Under the pieces are notes generated by a model. It searched no databases. It saw only the letters and a list, made by a program, of their open reading frames with translations, and was not told the DNA's origin. The position numbers were made by a program, and so were the translations under genes. A stretch of 64,000 nt of DNA from SZAS-103 sp038216155 (GTDB lineage: Bacteria > Pseudomonadota > Gammaproteobacteria > Xanthomonadales > Xanthomonadaceae). The stretch is taken from the NCBI GenBank assembly GCA_038216155.1, contig JBBQQH010000006.1, forward strand, positions 5,829 to 69,828, read 5' to 3'. This document shows positions 51,837 to 60,350 of this stretch, one piece after another (the stretch's first letter is position 1; the number at the start of each line of letters is the position of its first letter).

Positions 51837-52253
51837 ATGACGCGTCAAGCCAAGGGTTCATTCGAAGTGAAGATGATTCCGCAAACCGATGTCTACGTCG
51901 GTGATCCGGGCATCGGTCGGTTGGGCTTGAACAAGCAGTTCACGGGTGACCTCGACGCTGAAAGTCGCGGCCAGATGCTAGCGGTGCATGGCAGCGCCGA
52001 TGGCTCGGCCGGCTATGTGGCGATGGAACGCGTGACCGGCACACTGCACGGCGTGGGCGGCAGTTTCGCGCTGCAACACAGCGGCACGATGACCCGCGGT
52101 GCGCCACAACTGGTGATCACGGTGGTGCCCGATTCCGGTACCGACGGACTCGAAGGCATTGTCGGAGCGCTGACGATCCACATTGTGGAAGGACGCCACG
52201 ATTACACGTTTGATTACACGCTTGAGCTCGATGAAGAAAACGCATTGGACTGA
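51837..52253 (+). CDS. DUF3224 domain-containing protein
   Basis: 138 residues, cytoplasmic. Whole length matches DUF3224: ARGSFEVK-like start (QAKGSFEVKMIP), LNKQFTGDLDAESRGQML, YVAMERVTGTLHG and GSFALQHSGTM. These are small beta-barrels of allene-oxide-cyclase-like fold; the bacterial role is unknown. The ATG at 51837 has GGAG six bases upstream, and the longer ORF from 51783 does not fit the family. Confidence 0.88.
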   Translation: MTRQAKGSFEVKMIPQTDVYVGDPGIGRLGLNKQFTGDLDAESRGQMLAVHGSADGSAGYVAMERVTGTLHGVGGSFALQHSGTMTRGAPQLVITVVPDSGTDGLEGIVGALTIHIVEGRHDYTFDYTLELDEENALD

Positions 52254-52326
52254 GCATAACTGACGCCTCAATCAGCAGCGGGCATGCACTACTAGGGCGC
52301 GCGATTGGCGCTGATCAAATCCCGAG

Positions 52327-53130
52327 TCACGACAGTCTGTTCACCAGCGCCGTGAGCAGATCCGGCAACGGTGCAGTCGCGGCAGCCATGTTGGCGAGCA
52401 CATCATCCATCGTGATGACCGGAGTTGCCTCACCGGGCGCGAGTCCGCAGCCGGCCGCCCAATTGGCGACCAGGGCGAGACAGGCGTAGTCGAGGCCGAG
52501 TTCGCGTGCGAGTCCAGCTTCGGGCATGCCGGTCATGCCGACCAAGTCGCAGCCGTCGCGCTGCAGTCGTAAGATTTCACCGCGCGATTCCAGCCGCGGA
52601 CCCTGGGTCGCTCCGTAGCAGCCGCCGTCGATGATCGACACGCCGATCGAATCGGCCGCAGCCAGTACGAGATGGCGTATAGATTCCGAATACGGATCGC
52701 CGAAGTCCGCATGTTGCACCTTGCCAATGCCAACACCATCGCTGAACGTGTGCTCACGGCCCCATGTGTAATCGATCAACTGATCCGGCAATGCAATCAC
52801 ACGCGGGGCGAAGCGTTCGCTGATGCCGCCGACCGAATTGATCGCGAGCACGCGCTGCACGCCAAGTTTTTGCAACGCCCATAAATTGGCGCGGTAGTTG
52901 ATCCGATGTGGCGGCGTGTTGTGTGACTCGCCATGCCGCGCCAGAAACGCAACCTGCGCGCCCGCCAGCCGCCCGATCCGGATTGGCGCGGACGTCGTGC
53001 CATACGGCGTCTCCGGCTGCTGGGTTCGCACGTCGTCCATGTTCGACAACGCATACAGTCCGGTACCGCCAATCACTGCCAGGGCGATAGCGTGTTCATC
53101 CAGAGCATCCATGCCTGTGTTGTTGCTCAT
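52327..53130 (-). CDS. S-methyl-5'-thioinosine phosphorylase (MTAP/PNP family)
   Basis: 267 residues from the ATG at 53130; the ORF running on to 53325 overlaps hpt in another frame. Purine nucleoside phosphorylase fold: IGGTGLYAL, FLARHGESHNTPPHRINYRANLWALQ, INSVGGISERFAP, GATQGPRLESRGEILRLQRDG and GMTGMPEAGLARELGLDYACLALVANWAAG. This pattern follows Pseudomonas PA3004, which phosphorolyses methylthioinosine rather than methylthioadenosine (family knowledge). It feeds methylthioribose-1-P toward mtnBDC, 30 kb away. It follows hpt by 2 bases, in keeping with hypoxanthine release by this enzyme and recapture by hpt. Confidence 0.88.
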   Translation of the reverse strand: MSNNTGMDALDEHAIALAVIGGTGLYALSNMDDVRTQQPETPYGTTSAPIRIGRLAGAQVAFLARHGESHNTPPHRINYRANLWALQKLGVQRVLAINSVGGISERFAPRVIALPDQLIDYTWGREHTFSDGVGIGKVQHADFGDPYSESIRHLVLAAADSIGVSIIDGGCYGATQGPRLESRGEILRLQRDGCDLVGMTGMPEAGLARELGLDYACLALVANWAAGCGLAPGEATPVITMDDVLANMAAATAPLPDLLTALVNRLS

Positions 53131-53132
53131 GC

Positions 53133-53717
53133 CTACCCCTTCAGCGCGTAGATGCCGGGCAGATTTCGACCCTGCTCTTGGTAGTCCATGCCGAATCCGA
53201 ACACGTAGCGATCCGGGACCTCGACACCGACATAATCCGCTGTCAATCCTGGCACGCAGCGATCGTGCTGTTTGACTGACAGGCTCGCTATGCGCACTTC
53301 GAGCGCGCCTTCCGCCCGGCACCATTGCCGCACCGCAGCCAAGGTGTGGCCTTCATCGACGATGTCATCCACCAGCAAAACGCGCCGGCCTTGCAGCGGC
53401 GTTGCCGGCCGATGTTTCCATTGCAGCGTGCCACCGCTGGTCGCGCCGCGATAGCGCGTGGCATGCAGGTAATCGAATTCCAGATCGAGCGATGCGCCCT
53501 TCGTGTCGGTCTCACCCAGCGCCAGCGCCAGTTCGGATGCAAACAACATGCCGCCGTGCATTACCGTCAGATACAACGGACGGGCGCCGCGATAATCGGC
53601 GCGGATGCGCTCGGCCATCGTGGCAATCACTCGCTGCAAGTGCGCGCGATCGAACAATAGTTCTGAATGTTTCATGGCCTCGGCTAGCGCTGGAGGAGTC
53701 GCATTTGAAACGCTCAT
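53133..53717 (-). CDS. hpt: Hypoxanthine-guanine phosphoribosyltransferase
   Basis: 194 residues. PRPP-binding motif VLLVDDIVDEGHTL, N-terminal LTVMHGGMLFASEL loop and C-terminal VPDRYVFGFGMDYQE match HPRT. Converts hypoxanthine or guanine to IMP or GMP. Overlaps the nagZ stop by four bases and sits 2 bases upstream of the methylthioinosine phosphorylase, whose product is hypoxanthine. Confidence 0.93.
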   Translation of the reverse strand: MSVSNATPPALAEAMKHSELLFDRAHLQRVIATMAERIRADYRGARPLYLTVMHGGMLFASELALALGETDTKGASLDLEFDYLHATRYRGATSGGTLQWKHRPATPLQGRRVLLVDDIVDEGHTLAAVRQWCRAEGALEVRIASLSVKQHDRCVPGLTADYVGVEVPDRYVFGFGMDYQEQGRNLPGIYALKG

Positions 53718-54724
53718 GCGAGTCCCGCCTCGTCACCGGACAGGTGCGCGATGCTGGCGGCGTACCTTGGATTGGCGGCCAAACGCGACCAGCTTTCGCT
53801 GCCACGTCCAAACAACGACGCCAACGCATCGGTAGCCGGTACCGAGCGCCGATCCATCGCCGCCAACGAATCTGGAACCAGCGCCGGGGCGCACACCAGC
53901 ACCGCGTCGCAACCTGCATCCAGATGCGCATCAATCCGCGCCGCGACCCCACCTGCCGATTCGGCCGCCGCCATACCAATGTCGTCGGAAAAAACGACGC
54001 CTGAAAAACCCATCTCACTCCGCAGAATCTCATTGATCCAGCGCGGCGAGTAGCCGGCTGGTTCCGGCGCTACAGCCGGATAAGTGACGTGCGCAAGCAT
54101 TATTGCTTCGGCACCCGATGCAATGCCGGCAGCGAACGGAATCAGATCGCTCGACTGCAATTCCGACAGCAAGCGCGGATCGACTGCCGCATCGTAATGG
54201 GTGTCTTCCAATACCGAACCGTGCCCCGGAAAATGCTTGAGCGTGGCCGCCATGCCGGCCCCGTGCATTCCGCGCAGATAGGCGCGAATGAACTCGGCGA
54301 CGATCTGCGGATTGTCAGAAAACGCCCGGTTGCCGATCGCACGATTGCCGAACCCGAGATCGGCGACTGGCGCAAAACTCAGATCGAGCCCACTGGCGCG
54401 AATTTCGCTGGCCATCAGCCATGCGTGCTCTTCGGCCAGCGCCAGCGCCGCGGTGGCATCGCGCGCATGCAGGCTGCTGAACTCCTGCAACGGCGGCAGG
54501 CTGGCGTAACCCTCGCGAAACCGCTGCACACGGCCGCCTTCCTGATCAACGCATAACAGCTGCGGACGTGGCGCAGCAGCGCGAATCGCATCGCAAAGCT
54601 CGCCAACTTGCGTACGCGATTCAAAATTTCGCGCAAACAAGATCACCCCGCCAACCGACGGATGCTGCAGCCAGTCGCGCTCCTCGTTCGCCAATTCCGT
54701 ACCGGCAATACCTATCACCAACAT
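53714..54724 (-). CDS. nagZ: Beta-N-acetylhexosaminidase
   Basis: Glycoside hydrolase family 3 enzyme of 336 residues that removes GlcNAc from anhydro-muropeptides in peptidoglycan recycling. Visible: GVILFARNFESRTQV, VDQEGGRVQRFREG, LKHFPGHGSVLEDTH (catalytic His loop) and FSDDIGMAA with the nucleophile aspartate. The ATG at 54724 has AGGAGAAG upstream and overlaps the CYTH stop by one base; the ORF to 54820 is rejected. Cytoplasmic. Confidence 0.94.
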   Translation of the reverse strand: MLVIGIAGTELANEERDWLQHPSVGGVILFARNFESRTQVGELCDAIRAAAPRPQLLCVDQEGGRVQRFREGYASLPPLQEFSSLHARDATAALALAEEHAWLMASEIRASGLDLSFAPVADLGFGNRAIGNRAFSDNPQIVAEFIRAYLRGMHGAGMAATLKHFPGHGSVLEDTHYDAAVDPRLLSELQSSDLIPFAAGIASGAEAIMLAHVTYPAVAPEPAGYSPRWINEILRSEMGFSGVVFSDDIGMAAAESAGGVAARIDAHLDAGCDAVLVCAPALVPDSLAAMDRRSVPATDALASLFGRGSESWSRLAANPRYAASIAHLSGDEAGLA

Positions 54725-55227
54725 CAAGACTTCTCCTCGGGCGACCACTGCGCGTAGGGCCGTTCGGCCAATGCAAGATTGTAATAGCGCAGCGAGTCGG
54801 TGACTTCGCGATCCACCCACTCGGGCTTGTCGAATTCGGCATCGGCATTTGGCAGTTCGATTTCGGCAACGATCAAACCCGCGTTCTCGCCTTTAAACAC
54901 GTCGACTTCCCAGGTAAACGCGCCTTGCCTGATGTAGTGCCGCGTCTTTTCAATCAAGCCGCCGACGCAAAGTTTGAGCAACGCCTTCGCATCGTCGATC
55001 GGGATTTCGTATTCGAACTCCTGGCGGGTGTGACCGAGCTCGCGCGACTTGACATTGAGAAGCGCGTGCGCACCAGCTATGCGCACGCGCACCGATGCCT
55101 GCTGCGTGCCACTGCGCAGCGCCGCCATGTCGTTGAGATAGCCCTGCGCCATGGGCACCGACTGATCGACATGGTTACGCCAGTCGGTGCCAGTCACCGT
55201 GAACTTGCGCTCGATCTCGATCCCCAT
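54724..55227 (-). CDS. CYTH-domain protein (probable inorganic triphosphatase)
   Basis: 167 residues with the ExExK signature in MGIEIERKF (E4, E6, K8), followed by SVRVRIAG, LNVKSRELGHTRQEFEYEIP, TRHYIRQGAFTWEVDVF and GLIVAEIELP, the strands of the triphosphate tunnel. Bacterial CYTH proteins of this size hydrolyse tripolyphosphate or thiamine triphosphate. Upstream of nagZ in the same transcript. Confidence 0.92.
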   Translation of the reverse strand: MGIEIERKFTVTGTDWRNHVDQSVPMAQGYLNDMAALRSGTQQASVRVRIAGAHALLNVKSRELGHTRQEFEYEIPIDDAKALLKLCVGGLIEKTRHYIRQGAFTWEVDVFKGENAGLIVAEIELPNADAEFDKPEWVDREVTDSLRYYNLALAERPYAQWSPEEKS

Positions 55228-55233
55228 GCGCAG

Positions 55234-56568
55234 CTATCTCTCGAACAAGGCGATGCTTTCGACATGCGCGGTATGCGGAAACATGTCCATCACGCCGGCG
55301 CTGCGCAATGTGTAGCCGCGCTCTCGCACTAGGAAGCCGGCGTCGCGCGCGAGCGAACCGGGATGACAGGAGACGTAAACAATGCGGTCGATTTTCTTCA
55401 GCGGCAGTTGCGGCAGCAATGCCTCGGCGCCCGATCGTGGCGGGTCGAGCAGCAAGGCATCGAAGTGTTCCTTGATCCATGGCTCGTACGCCAGCGCCGA
55501 CGCAAGATCTGCAGTATAGAAACGCGCATTGGTGATGCCATTGCGTTCTGCATTCGCGCGAGCACGCGCGACAAGGCCTGCCTCGCCTTCCACTCCGACG
55601 ACGTTCGCAACCTTGCGCGCAATCGGCAACGTGAAATTACCGAGCCCGCAGAACAGATCGAGAACGCGTTGCTCAGGTTTCAGCTGCAGTAGTTCCAGCG
55701 CACGGTTGATCATCTTCGCGTTCATCCCGGCGTTCACCTGGATGAAATCCAGCGGCTGAAATGCGAGCGTCAACCCATGGTCAGCCAACGAGAAGGCCAG
55801 ATCCAGCGTTTCCGGCCACAGCGGTTGCATCGAATCCACACCGCCCGATTGCAGCAGCACCGCGAATCCCGCATCACGTGCAAACGCGGTCAGCGCGGAA
55901 CGGTCGGATTCGGATAGCGGCAGCATGTGCCGGAATACCAGCGCTACGACATCCCTTCCGACGCCGTCATCGCCTGCGATGAATTCGATCTGCGGAATGC
56001 TGCTGCGTGCCTCAAGCCCATCGACAAGCGCCGCTAGTTGCTCGAGGCGATCACCAATGGCTGGAATCACCGTGTCGCAATGCCGAATATCGGCCACAAA
56101 GCGTGCATCGACCTCTCGAAATCCGACCAGCGTGCGACCCTTCTTTTCGACATGGCGAACGCTTAGGCGGCCCTTGCGCCGATAGCCCCACTGCACATCG
56201 GTCAATGGAGGCATTACGGACTCAGACTTCACATGACCGATGCGCTCGAGGTTTTCCAGCAACACGCGTTGTTTGGCCTCGATCTGGCGATCGGCGTCCA
56301 GATGTTGCAGCACGCACCCAGCGCAGACACCGAAGTGTGGGCACCGAGGCTCGACCCGATCCGGCGATGCGCGCAATACCTCGACCGCGTTGGCTTCATC
56401 GAAATGTCGATGACGCGCAGTCTGTTTGGCGCGCACCCGTTCACCCGGCAGCGCGCCACGCACGAACACCGCCTTGCCATCACTGCGCGCAACGCCACGC
56501 CCGTCATGCGAGAGGTCAATGATATCGGCTTCGAATTCGACAAGCGGTGCGCGTTGGGGTCGGGACAC
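55234..56568 (-). CDS. rlmD: 23S rRNA (uracil-1939-C5)-methyltransferase RlmD
   Basis: 444 residues starting at GTG 56568. N-terminal TRAM domain (IIDLSHDGRGVARSDGKAVFV), 4Fe-4S cysteines in CPHFGVCAGC plus a later cysteine, SAM-binding VLDLFCGLGNFTLPIA, DPPRSGAE, and the catalytic cysteine in YVSCHPGSLARD. Uses SAM to make m5U1939. Six bases upstream of the CYTH gene. Confidence 0.95.
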   Translation of the reverse strand: MSRPQRAPLVEFEADIIDLSHDGRGVARSDGKAVFVRGALPGERVRAKQTARHRHFDEANAVEVLRASPDRVEPRCPHFGVCAGCVLQHLDADRQIEAKQRVLLENLERIGHVKSESVMPPLTDVQWGYRRKGRLSVRHVEKKGRTLVGFREVDARFVADIRHCDTVIPAIGDRLEQLAALVDGLEARSSIPQIEFIAGDDGVGRDVVALVFRHMLPLSESDRSALTAFARDAGFAVLLQSGGVDSMQPLWPETLDLAFSLADHGLTLAFQPLDFIQVNAGMNAKMINRALELLQLKPEQRVLDLFCGLGNFTLPIARKVANVVGVEGEAGLVARARANAERNGITNARFYTADLASALAYEPWIKEHFDALLLDPPRSGAEALLPQLPLKKIDRIVYVSCHPGSLARDAGFLVRERGYTLRSAGVMDMFPHTAHVESIALFER

Positions 56569-56733
56569 GGGACCTCAGGGAGTGCGGGGAACGGGACTTC
56601 GAAGGCCGAAGGTCGTAGCGAACAGCGTAGCTGGTCCAAAGTGTCGCCTGGACCGCAGCTCATAACGAACAACGCATGTGGCGTTCAGCAATTGTAGTTT
56701 GTGGAGGGAGAACAGGACACAAAAAAGGGACCC

Positions 56734-56759
56734 GATGTGCTCGTACTCACGAGCACATC
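56734..56759 (-). terminator. Perfect 11-base hairpin followed by a T-run on the minus strand
   Basis: GATGTGCTCGT (56734-56744) pairs with ACGAGCACATC (56749-56759) around an ACTC loop. Read on the minus strand the stem is followed by GGGTCCC and then six T, about 90 bases after the ydbL stop, so it probably terminates the ydbH-ydbL transcript. The 7-base gap before the T-run is unusual. Confidence 0.6.
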
Positions 56760-56851
56760 AAAGCGAATAGAAAAGGGAATCGGTCAGTGCTATGAATTCT
56801 TCAAAGGCGCCGCTTCAACCCGTTTCCAGCTCCCCTTCCCCCCCTTTAAAA

Positions 56852-57499
56852 CTACTTTTGCTTCCACGCTCCGCTTGCATCCTGATACCACCAGCCGCCG
56901 TGCGCGCTGGCGATCCATTGCTTCGAGAAGGCTTCGTGGATGCCCTTCTCCCACTCCGGATGGCCATTGGCGACGGCGATTTCGCGATACACCGCTTTGC
57001 GGTCGCGATTGTCATCGGCGACTGCCTGGTTCATGCCGACGCGATCCTTGAGCGCGATCTTGCCGGCATCGCGTACGTTGATCAGGCCATCGTTGGTAAA
57101 GCCCAGCGCACCCGAATCGAAACCGCCACGAAGCGTGGCATCGAAACGCTGAGCCATGCGCGATTGAATTGCCTGGATCGCCGGCGTCTTGATGCTGATG
57201 TCGGGCGCGGACGACTGCGCATTGGCATCGGGGATGATCAGCGACATGAAGCTGAAACCGGGTCGCTTCCCGCCGCCGCTCGCATCGGGCTGGGTCGCGG
57301 GCGCATCCGGATTGATTACCTTGTCGACGAATTCCTTCGCCGCCTGCTGCGCTTCGGCTGCAGGAAAATACACGTTGATGGTGACGCATGCGGTCAACAC
57401 CGCAGCCGCCACCAAGCCCGTTCCGATGAGCCGCGAATCGGTCAGCCGCGCGCCGAACAATCGCCAAACCCACCGATGAGTTGCAGACACCTTGCGCAT
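56852..57499 (-). CDS. ydbL: YdbL-family (DUF1318) lipoprotein
   Basis: 215 residues. After a basic N-terminus comes a lipoprotein signal ending in VLTAC (C38), then VTINVYFPAAEAQQAAKEF, a Gly/Pro linker, and a C-terminal DUF1318 domain with DNRDRKAVYREIAVANGHPEWE and GWWYQDASGAWKQ. In E. coli ydbH-ynbE-ydbL encode an inner-membrane AsmA-like lipid conduit, its outer-membrane lipoprotein partner YnbE and periplasmic YdbL. Here no separate ynbE exists and the YdbL protein is itself a lipoprotein, so it may combine both roles (inference). Starts 28 bases after the YdbH-like gene. Confidence 0.85.
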   Translation of the reverse strand: MRKVSATHRWVWRLFGARLTDSRLIGTGLVAAAVLTACVTINVYFPAAEAQQAAKEFVDKVINPDAPATQPDASGGGKRPGFSFMSLIIPDANAQSSAPDISIKTPAIQAIQSRMAQRFDATLRGGFDSGALGFTNDGLINVRDAGKIALKDRVGMNQAVADDNRDRKAVYREIAVANGHPEWEKGIHEAFSKQWIASAHGGWWYQDASGAWKQK

Positions 57500-57527
57500 T
57501 GCCGTCTCCTGTTCCAGAAAAATTCGT

Positions 57528-59600
57528 TCATTTCACTATTGGACCGTTACCCTCAGTCGCTGCCTTCAGGCGCGCGACCAGCGTCGGCCAATCAACTTTT
57601 CGTGCGAATCCCACCACGGTGATATGCGGCAGGCCCGATCCCTGCACGATTGTATAGCCGCCGCCTGAACCTGTCGCATCGCGCGGCTCTGATTCGGTGG
57701 CTTCCGCCGGCGCAAACGCGGCGCTGATGCCGCCCATGTGACAGACGTTGTTCTCCAGCCGGCAGGCAAGACCCAGTTTTGCGTAGCCAAAATCCTTGAA
57801 CACCTTGAGCGCCTGCGCCTGCAATCCGCCGGCGATTCCGCTGCCGCCAACATTGGACAAATCCTTGATCGCGCGCTGGCTGATCCGGCGCTTGTCAGGC
57901 TGGCTGGCGTCGCTGTGCAGTTCGGCATCGAACGCCACCGGCGTCCAGTCGAGCAGTCGCAGATCGTGGATACTGCCATCGAGCCGACCGGTGATCTGGC
58001 CGAATCCGAACACGTCGGTCAGCGACTTCAGATCGAGGTTATCCAAGTCAATATCAGCGCTGAGCGTGGGCGCGACGCCGAATGGGCGTTCCATCACCAA
58101 CTTGGCGACCGCAACCTTGCCGCCGAACACCTGCGCGTCCAGCCCGCCGTCAAAGCGCAACACGTCGTCGGCAAAACGTGCGGCCGGCAGGTGTCCGCTG
58201 AGGGTGCCCGGAAACGCCGGCCAGCCGAACGCCTTGGCCATCGGTGTCAGTTGCAGGTCGCGCATGCGCAACCCAAGTTGAAAGTGGGTGGAATGACTTG
58301 CGTCGGCGGGGACCAGATTGAACGACTCGATGTCGAGTTTGCCGCCCAACATGGGCAAGGACGCCAATTTCGACAGCGCAAGCTCACGCGAGGCACTATG
58401 CAGGGCGAGCGTGGTAGCCCCCAACGCGATGCCGTAGATCGCGCCGCCGGCGACTTGCACGCTGCTCTCGACCGAGCGCGCGTCCGCGGTCCAGGCGATG
58501 TTTCCGTTCAATGCCGACAACACGAAACGCCGCTTTGCGTCGCGCGCATCGACGTCGTGCAATTCCACCGTTGCGTGTTGCAGGCCGGCCGGGGCGATAG
58601 CGATGTCGGCACGCGCATTGCCGTGCAAGGTCATGCCCGCGAAGCCGGCGGTGCCTAGCCATCCGCTGAAGTAACGATCCGCCGCAACCGCGAGGTTGCC
58701 GATGGTGATACCGAGGTTGGCTGTGCGCACAGCCAACGCGCTAGACAGGTGCGCGTCGCCTTGGACATCAAGCACGCCGGGGTCATTCCATGCCAGTTTC
58801 GACGCATTCCAGTCGCCGCCGGCCACCTGGGCTGCCTGCATTTCCAGTGTCACTGGGGTCGTCGGCAACTTTGCGTAAAGACTTCCGTAGAGAAATTCGC
58901 CACCCTGCAAGCGAGCCTGCAATGCCAACGAGCGGCGCGCCGTCGATTGCGCGTAGTCGATGCGTACGGTTGCGTTCAAGCCCTCTGTGGCGATGGTGCC
59001 GTCGGGCGTATCCAGCGCGAAGCCGCTCACGGTCAGCGGCCCAGAAACCCGCAACGGCGCACGCGGTTGCGTGTCGATGTCCAGACGTCCATCCACACTC
59101 CCCTTCTGCAGTCGGGCTGCTGACCACAACGTCGCTACATAAGGCCGCAGCCAGTCGATGGGCACATGTTGCAATTGCACGATGGTCGCGTACGGATTGG
59201 CCGCGATTTGTTGCACGATCAAGGCAGACGCGCCCTGAGAGAGTTGGATGCGGGTGGAACCGGTTGCGATCTTGATCGCCAACTGCATCGGCTTGCCACG
59301 CGCACCGCTCACGGAGCCTGCGCAGCTCCAGCCTTGGGGTATCGTTGCGAGCTGGCATTCCCAATGCAAATGTCCGAATCGGTAGCCAAAGCTCGATAAA
59401 TCAGCCGAAGCGACGTCCACGCTGAGCCGTCCCTGCTTGGCATCGCTGGGCCAGTCCAGATGCAACCGGATGCCCTGCAACTTGCCGACGCCAGACTGCA
59501 ACGATCGGGCGCGCAGATCGAGCGTGCGCGCCGATGCCATTGCTGCCGTCAGTGCCAGAGTCAGCGCGAGGCAGTTGCGGAAGGAGGTCGGGCACGGCAT
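57528..59600 (-). CDS. YdbH-like AsmA-family intermembrane lipid transport protein
   Basis: 690 residues. N-terminal signal/anchor (NCLALTLALTAAMASA), then a long beta-rich periplasmic body, typical of AsmA-like groove proteins, with repeated amphipathic strands. The C-terminus carries GQITGRLDGSIHDLRLLDW, AFDAELHSDAS, ISQRAIKDLSNVGGSG and LGLACRLENNVCHMGG, which matches the conserved end of YdbH/DUF748-type proteins. It is somewhat shorter than E. coli YdbH. With YhdP and TamB, YdbH moves phospholipids to the outer membrane (published knowledge). Diverges from the receiver-HPt gene with only 33 bases between start codons. Confidence 0.83.
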   Translation of the reverse strand: MPCPTSFRNCLALTLALTAAMASARTLDLRARSLQSGVGKLQGIRLHLDWPSDAKQGRLSVDVASADLSSFGYRFGHLHWECQLATIPQGWSCAGSVSGARGKPMQLAIKIATGSTRIQLSQGASALIVQQIAANPYATIVQLQHVPIDWLRPYVATLWSAARLQKGSVDGRLDIDTQPRAPLRVSGPLTVSGFALDTPDGTIATEGLNATVRIDYAQSTARRSLALQARLQGGEFLYGSLYAKLPTTPVTLEMQAAQVAGGDWNASKLAWNDPGVLDVQGDAHLSSALAVRTANLGITIGNLAVAADRYFSGWLGTAGFAGMTLHGNARADIAIAPAGLQHATVELHDVDARDAKRRFVLSALNGNIAWTADARSVESSVQVAGGAIYGIALGATTLALHSASRELALSKLASLPMLGGKLDIESFNLVPADASHSTHFQLGLRMRDLQLTPMAKAFGWPAFPGTLSGHLPAARFADDVLRFDGGLDAQVFGGKVAVAKLVMERPFGVAPTLSADIDLDNLDLKSLTDVFGFGQITGRLDGSIHDLRLLDWTPVAFDAELHSDASQPDKRRISQRAIKDLSNVGGSGIAGGLQAQALKVFKDFGYAKLGLACRLENNVCHMGGISAAFAPAEATESEPRDATGSGGGYTIVQGSGLPHITVVGFARKVDWPTLVARLKAATEGNGPIVK

Positions 59601-59633
59601 CGTGCCGGCAGTGTGCCATTGCGAGTGCCGTCG

Positions 59634-60350
59634 ATGAACCCCGTGCGATTGCTGCTGGTCGAGGACGACGGCGTCAGCCGTGGATTTCTGAGCGAGGCAT
59701 TGCGGCAGTATCCAGCGGTAGTCGATTCGACCGAGAACGCTGCGCAGGCGCGCATGCTAGCGGCGTCCCAGCGCTACGACCTACTGCTTCTGGATGCCAA
59801 CCTGCCCGATGGCAGTGGCGAGGAGCTGTTGCGCGATCTGCAACCATCGCAATCCGGGATCGCCGCACTGTGCTTGACCGCCGAGGCGACTGGCTCGCGC
59901 ACCGAATCACTGATCGCCGCGGGATTCGCCGAGATTGTGATCAAGCCGGTGAGCGTTGCGATTTTGCATACCGCGCTTGATCGACATTTACCTGCTGGGC
60001 GGCCAGTTGATGCAGCGAATGCAAAGGATAGCGACATTATCTGGGACGACGCGCAAGGCCTCTCTGCGCTTGGCGACAATCGAGCAGCGCTGGACGGCCT
60101 GCGCGCCTTGTTTCGGGCGGAGTTGCCCGGCGAGCACGCGCAGATCGCGACCGCCTATGCCGCCGGCGATGCAATTCGTGTACGCCACCATTTGCACCGA
60201 CTCAAGGCCAGTTGCGGATTTGTCGGCAGCACACGATTGCTGCAGGCAGTGCGCGCGCTGCACGAGGCGCCACTGGATACGATGCGCCTTGAGGTTTTCA
60301 ACCTTGCGCTGATGGAGACGCTGGTAGCTCGCGATCCGAAGAATTCCTAG
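59634..60350 (+). CDS. Response regulator receiver with C-terminal HPt domain
   Basis: 238 residues. Receiver domain (1-120): acidic pocket LLLVEDDG, phospho-acceptor D54 in LLLLDANLPDG, and K104 in IVIKPVS. HPt domain (about 150-238): H188 in HHLHRLKASCGFVGS is the phosphotransfer histidine. There is no output domain, so it probably relays phosphate between a hybrid kinase and another regulator. The ATG at 59634 matches the receiver start; the ORF to 59460 runs antisense to the YdbH-like gene. Its TAG stop overlaps the recO stop on the other strand within the palindrome CTAG. Confidence 0.9.
   Translation: MNPVRLLLVEDDGVSRGFLSEALRQYPAVVDSTENAAQARMLAASQRYDLLLLDANLPDGSGEELLRDLQPSQSGIAALCLTAEATGSRTESLIAAGFAEIVIKPVSVAILHTALDRHLPAGRPVDAANAKDSDIIWDDAQGLSALGDNRAALDGLRALFRAELPGEHAQIATAYAAGDAIRVRHHLHRLKASCGFVGSTRLLQAVRALHEAPLDTMRLEVFNLALMETLVARDPKNS

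Noticed and set aside
57738..58658. 306-codon frame antisense to the YdbH-like gene
   Set aside because: Shadow of the minus-strand gene, without domain or start signal.
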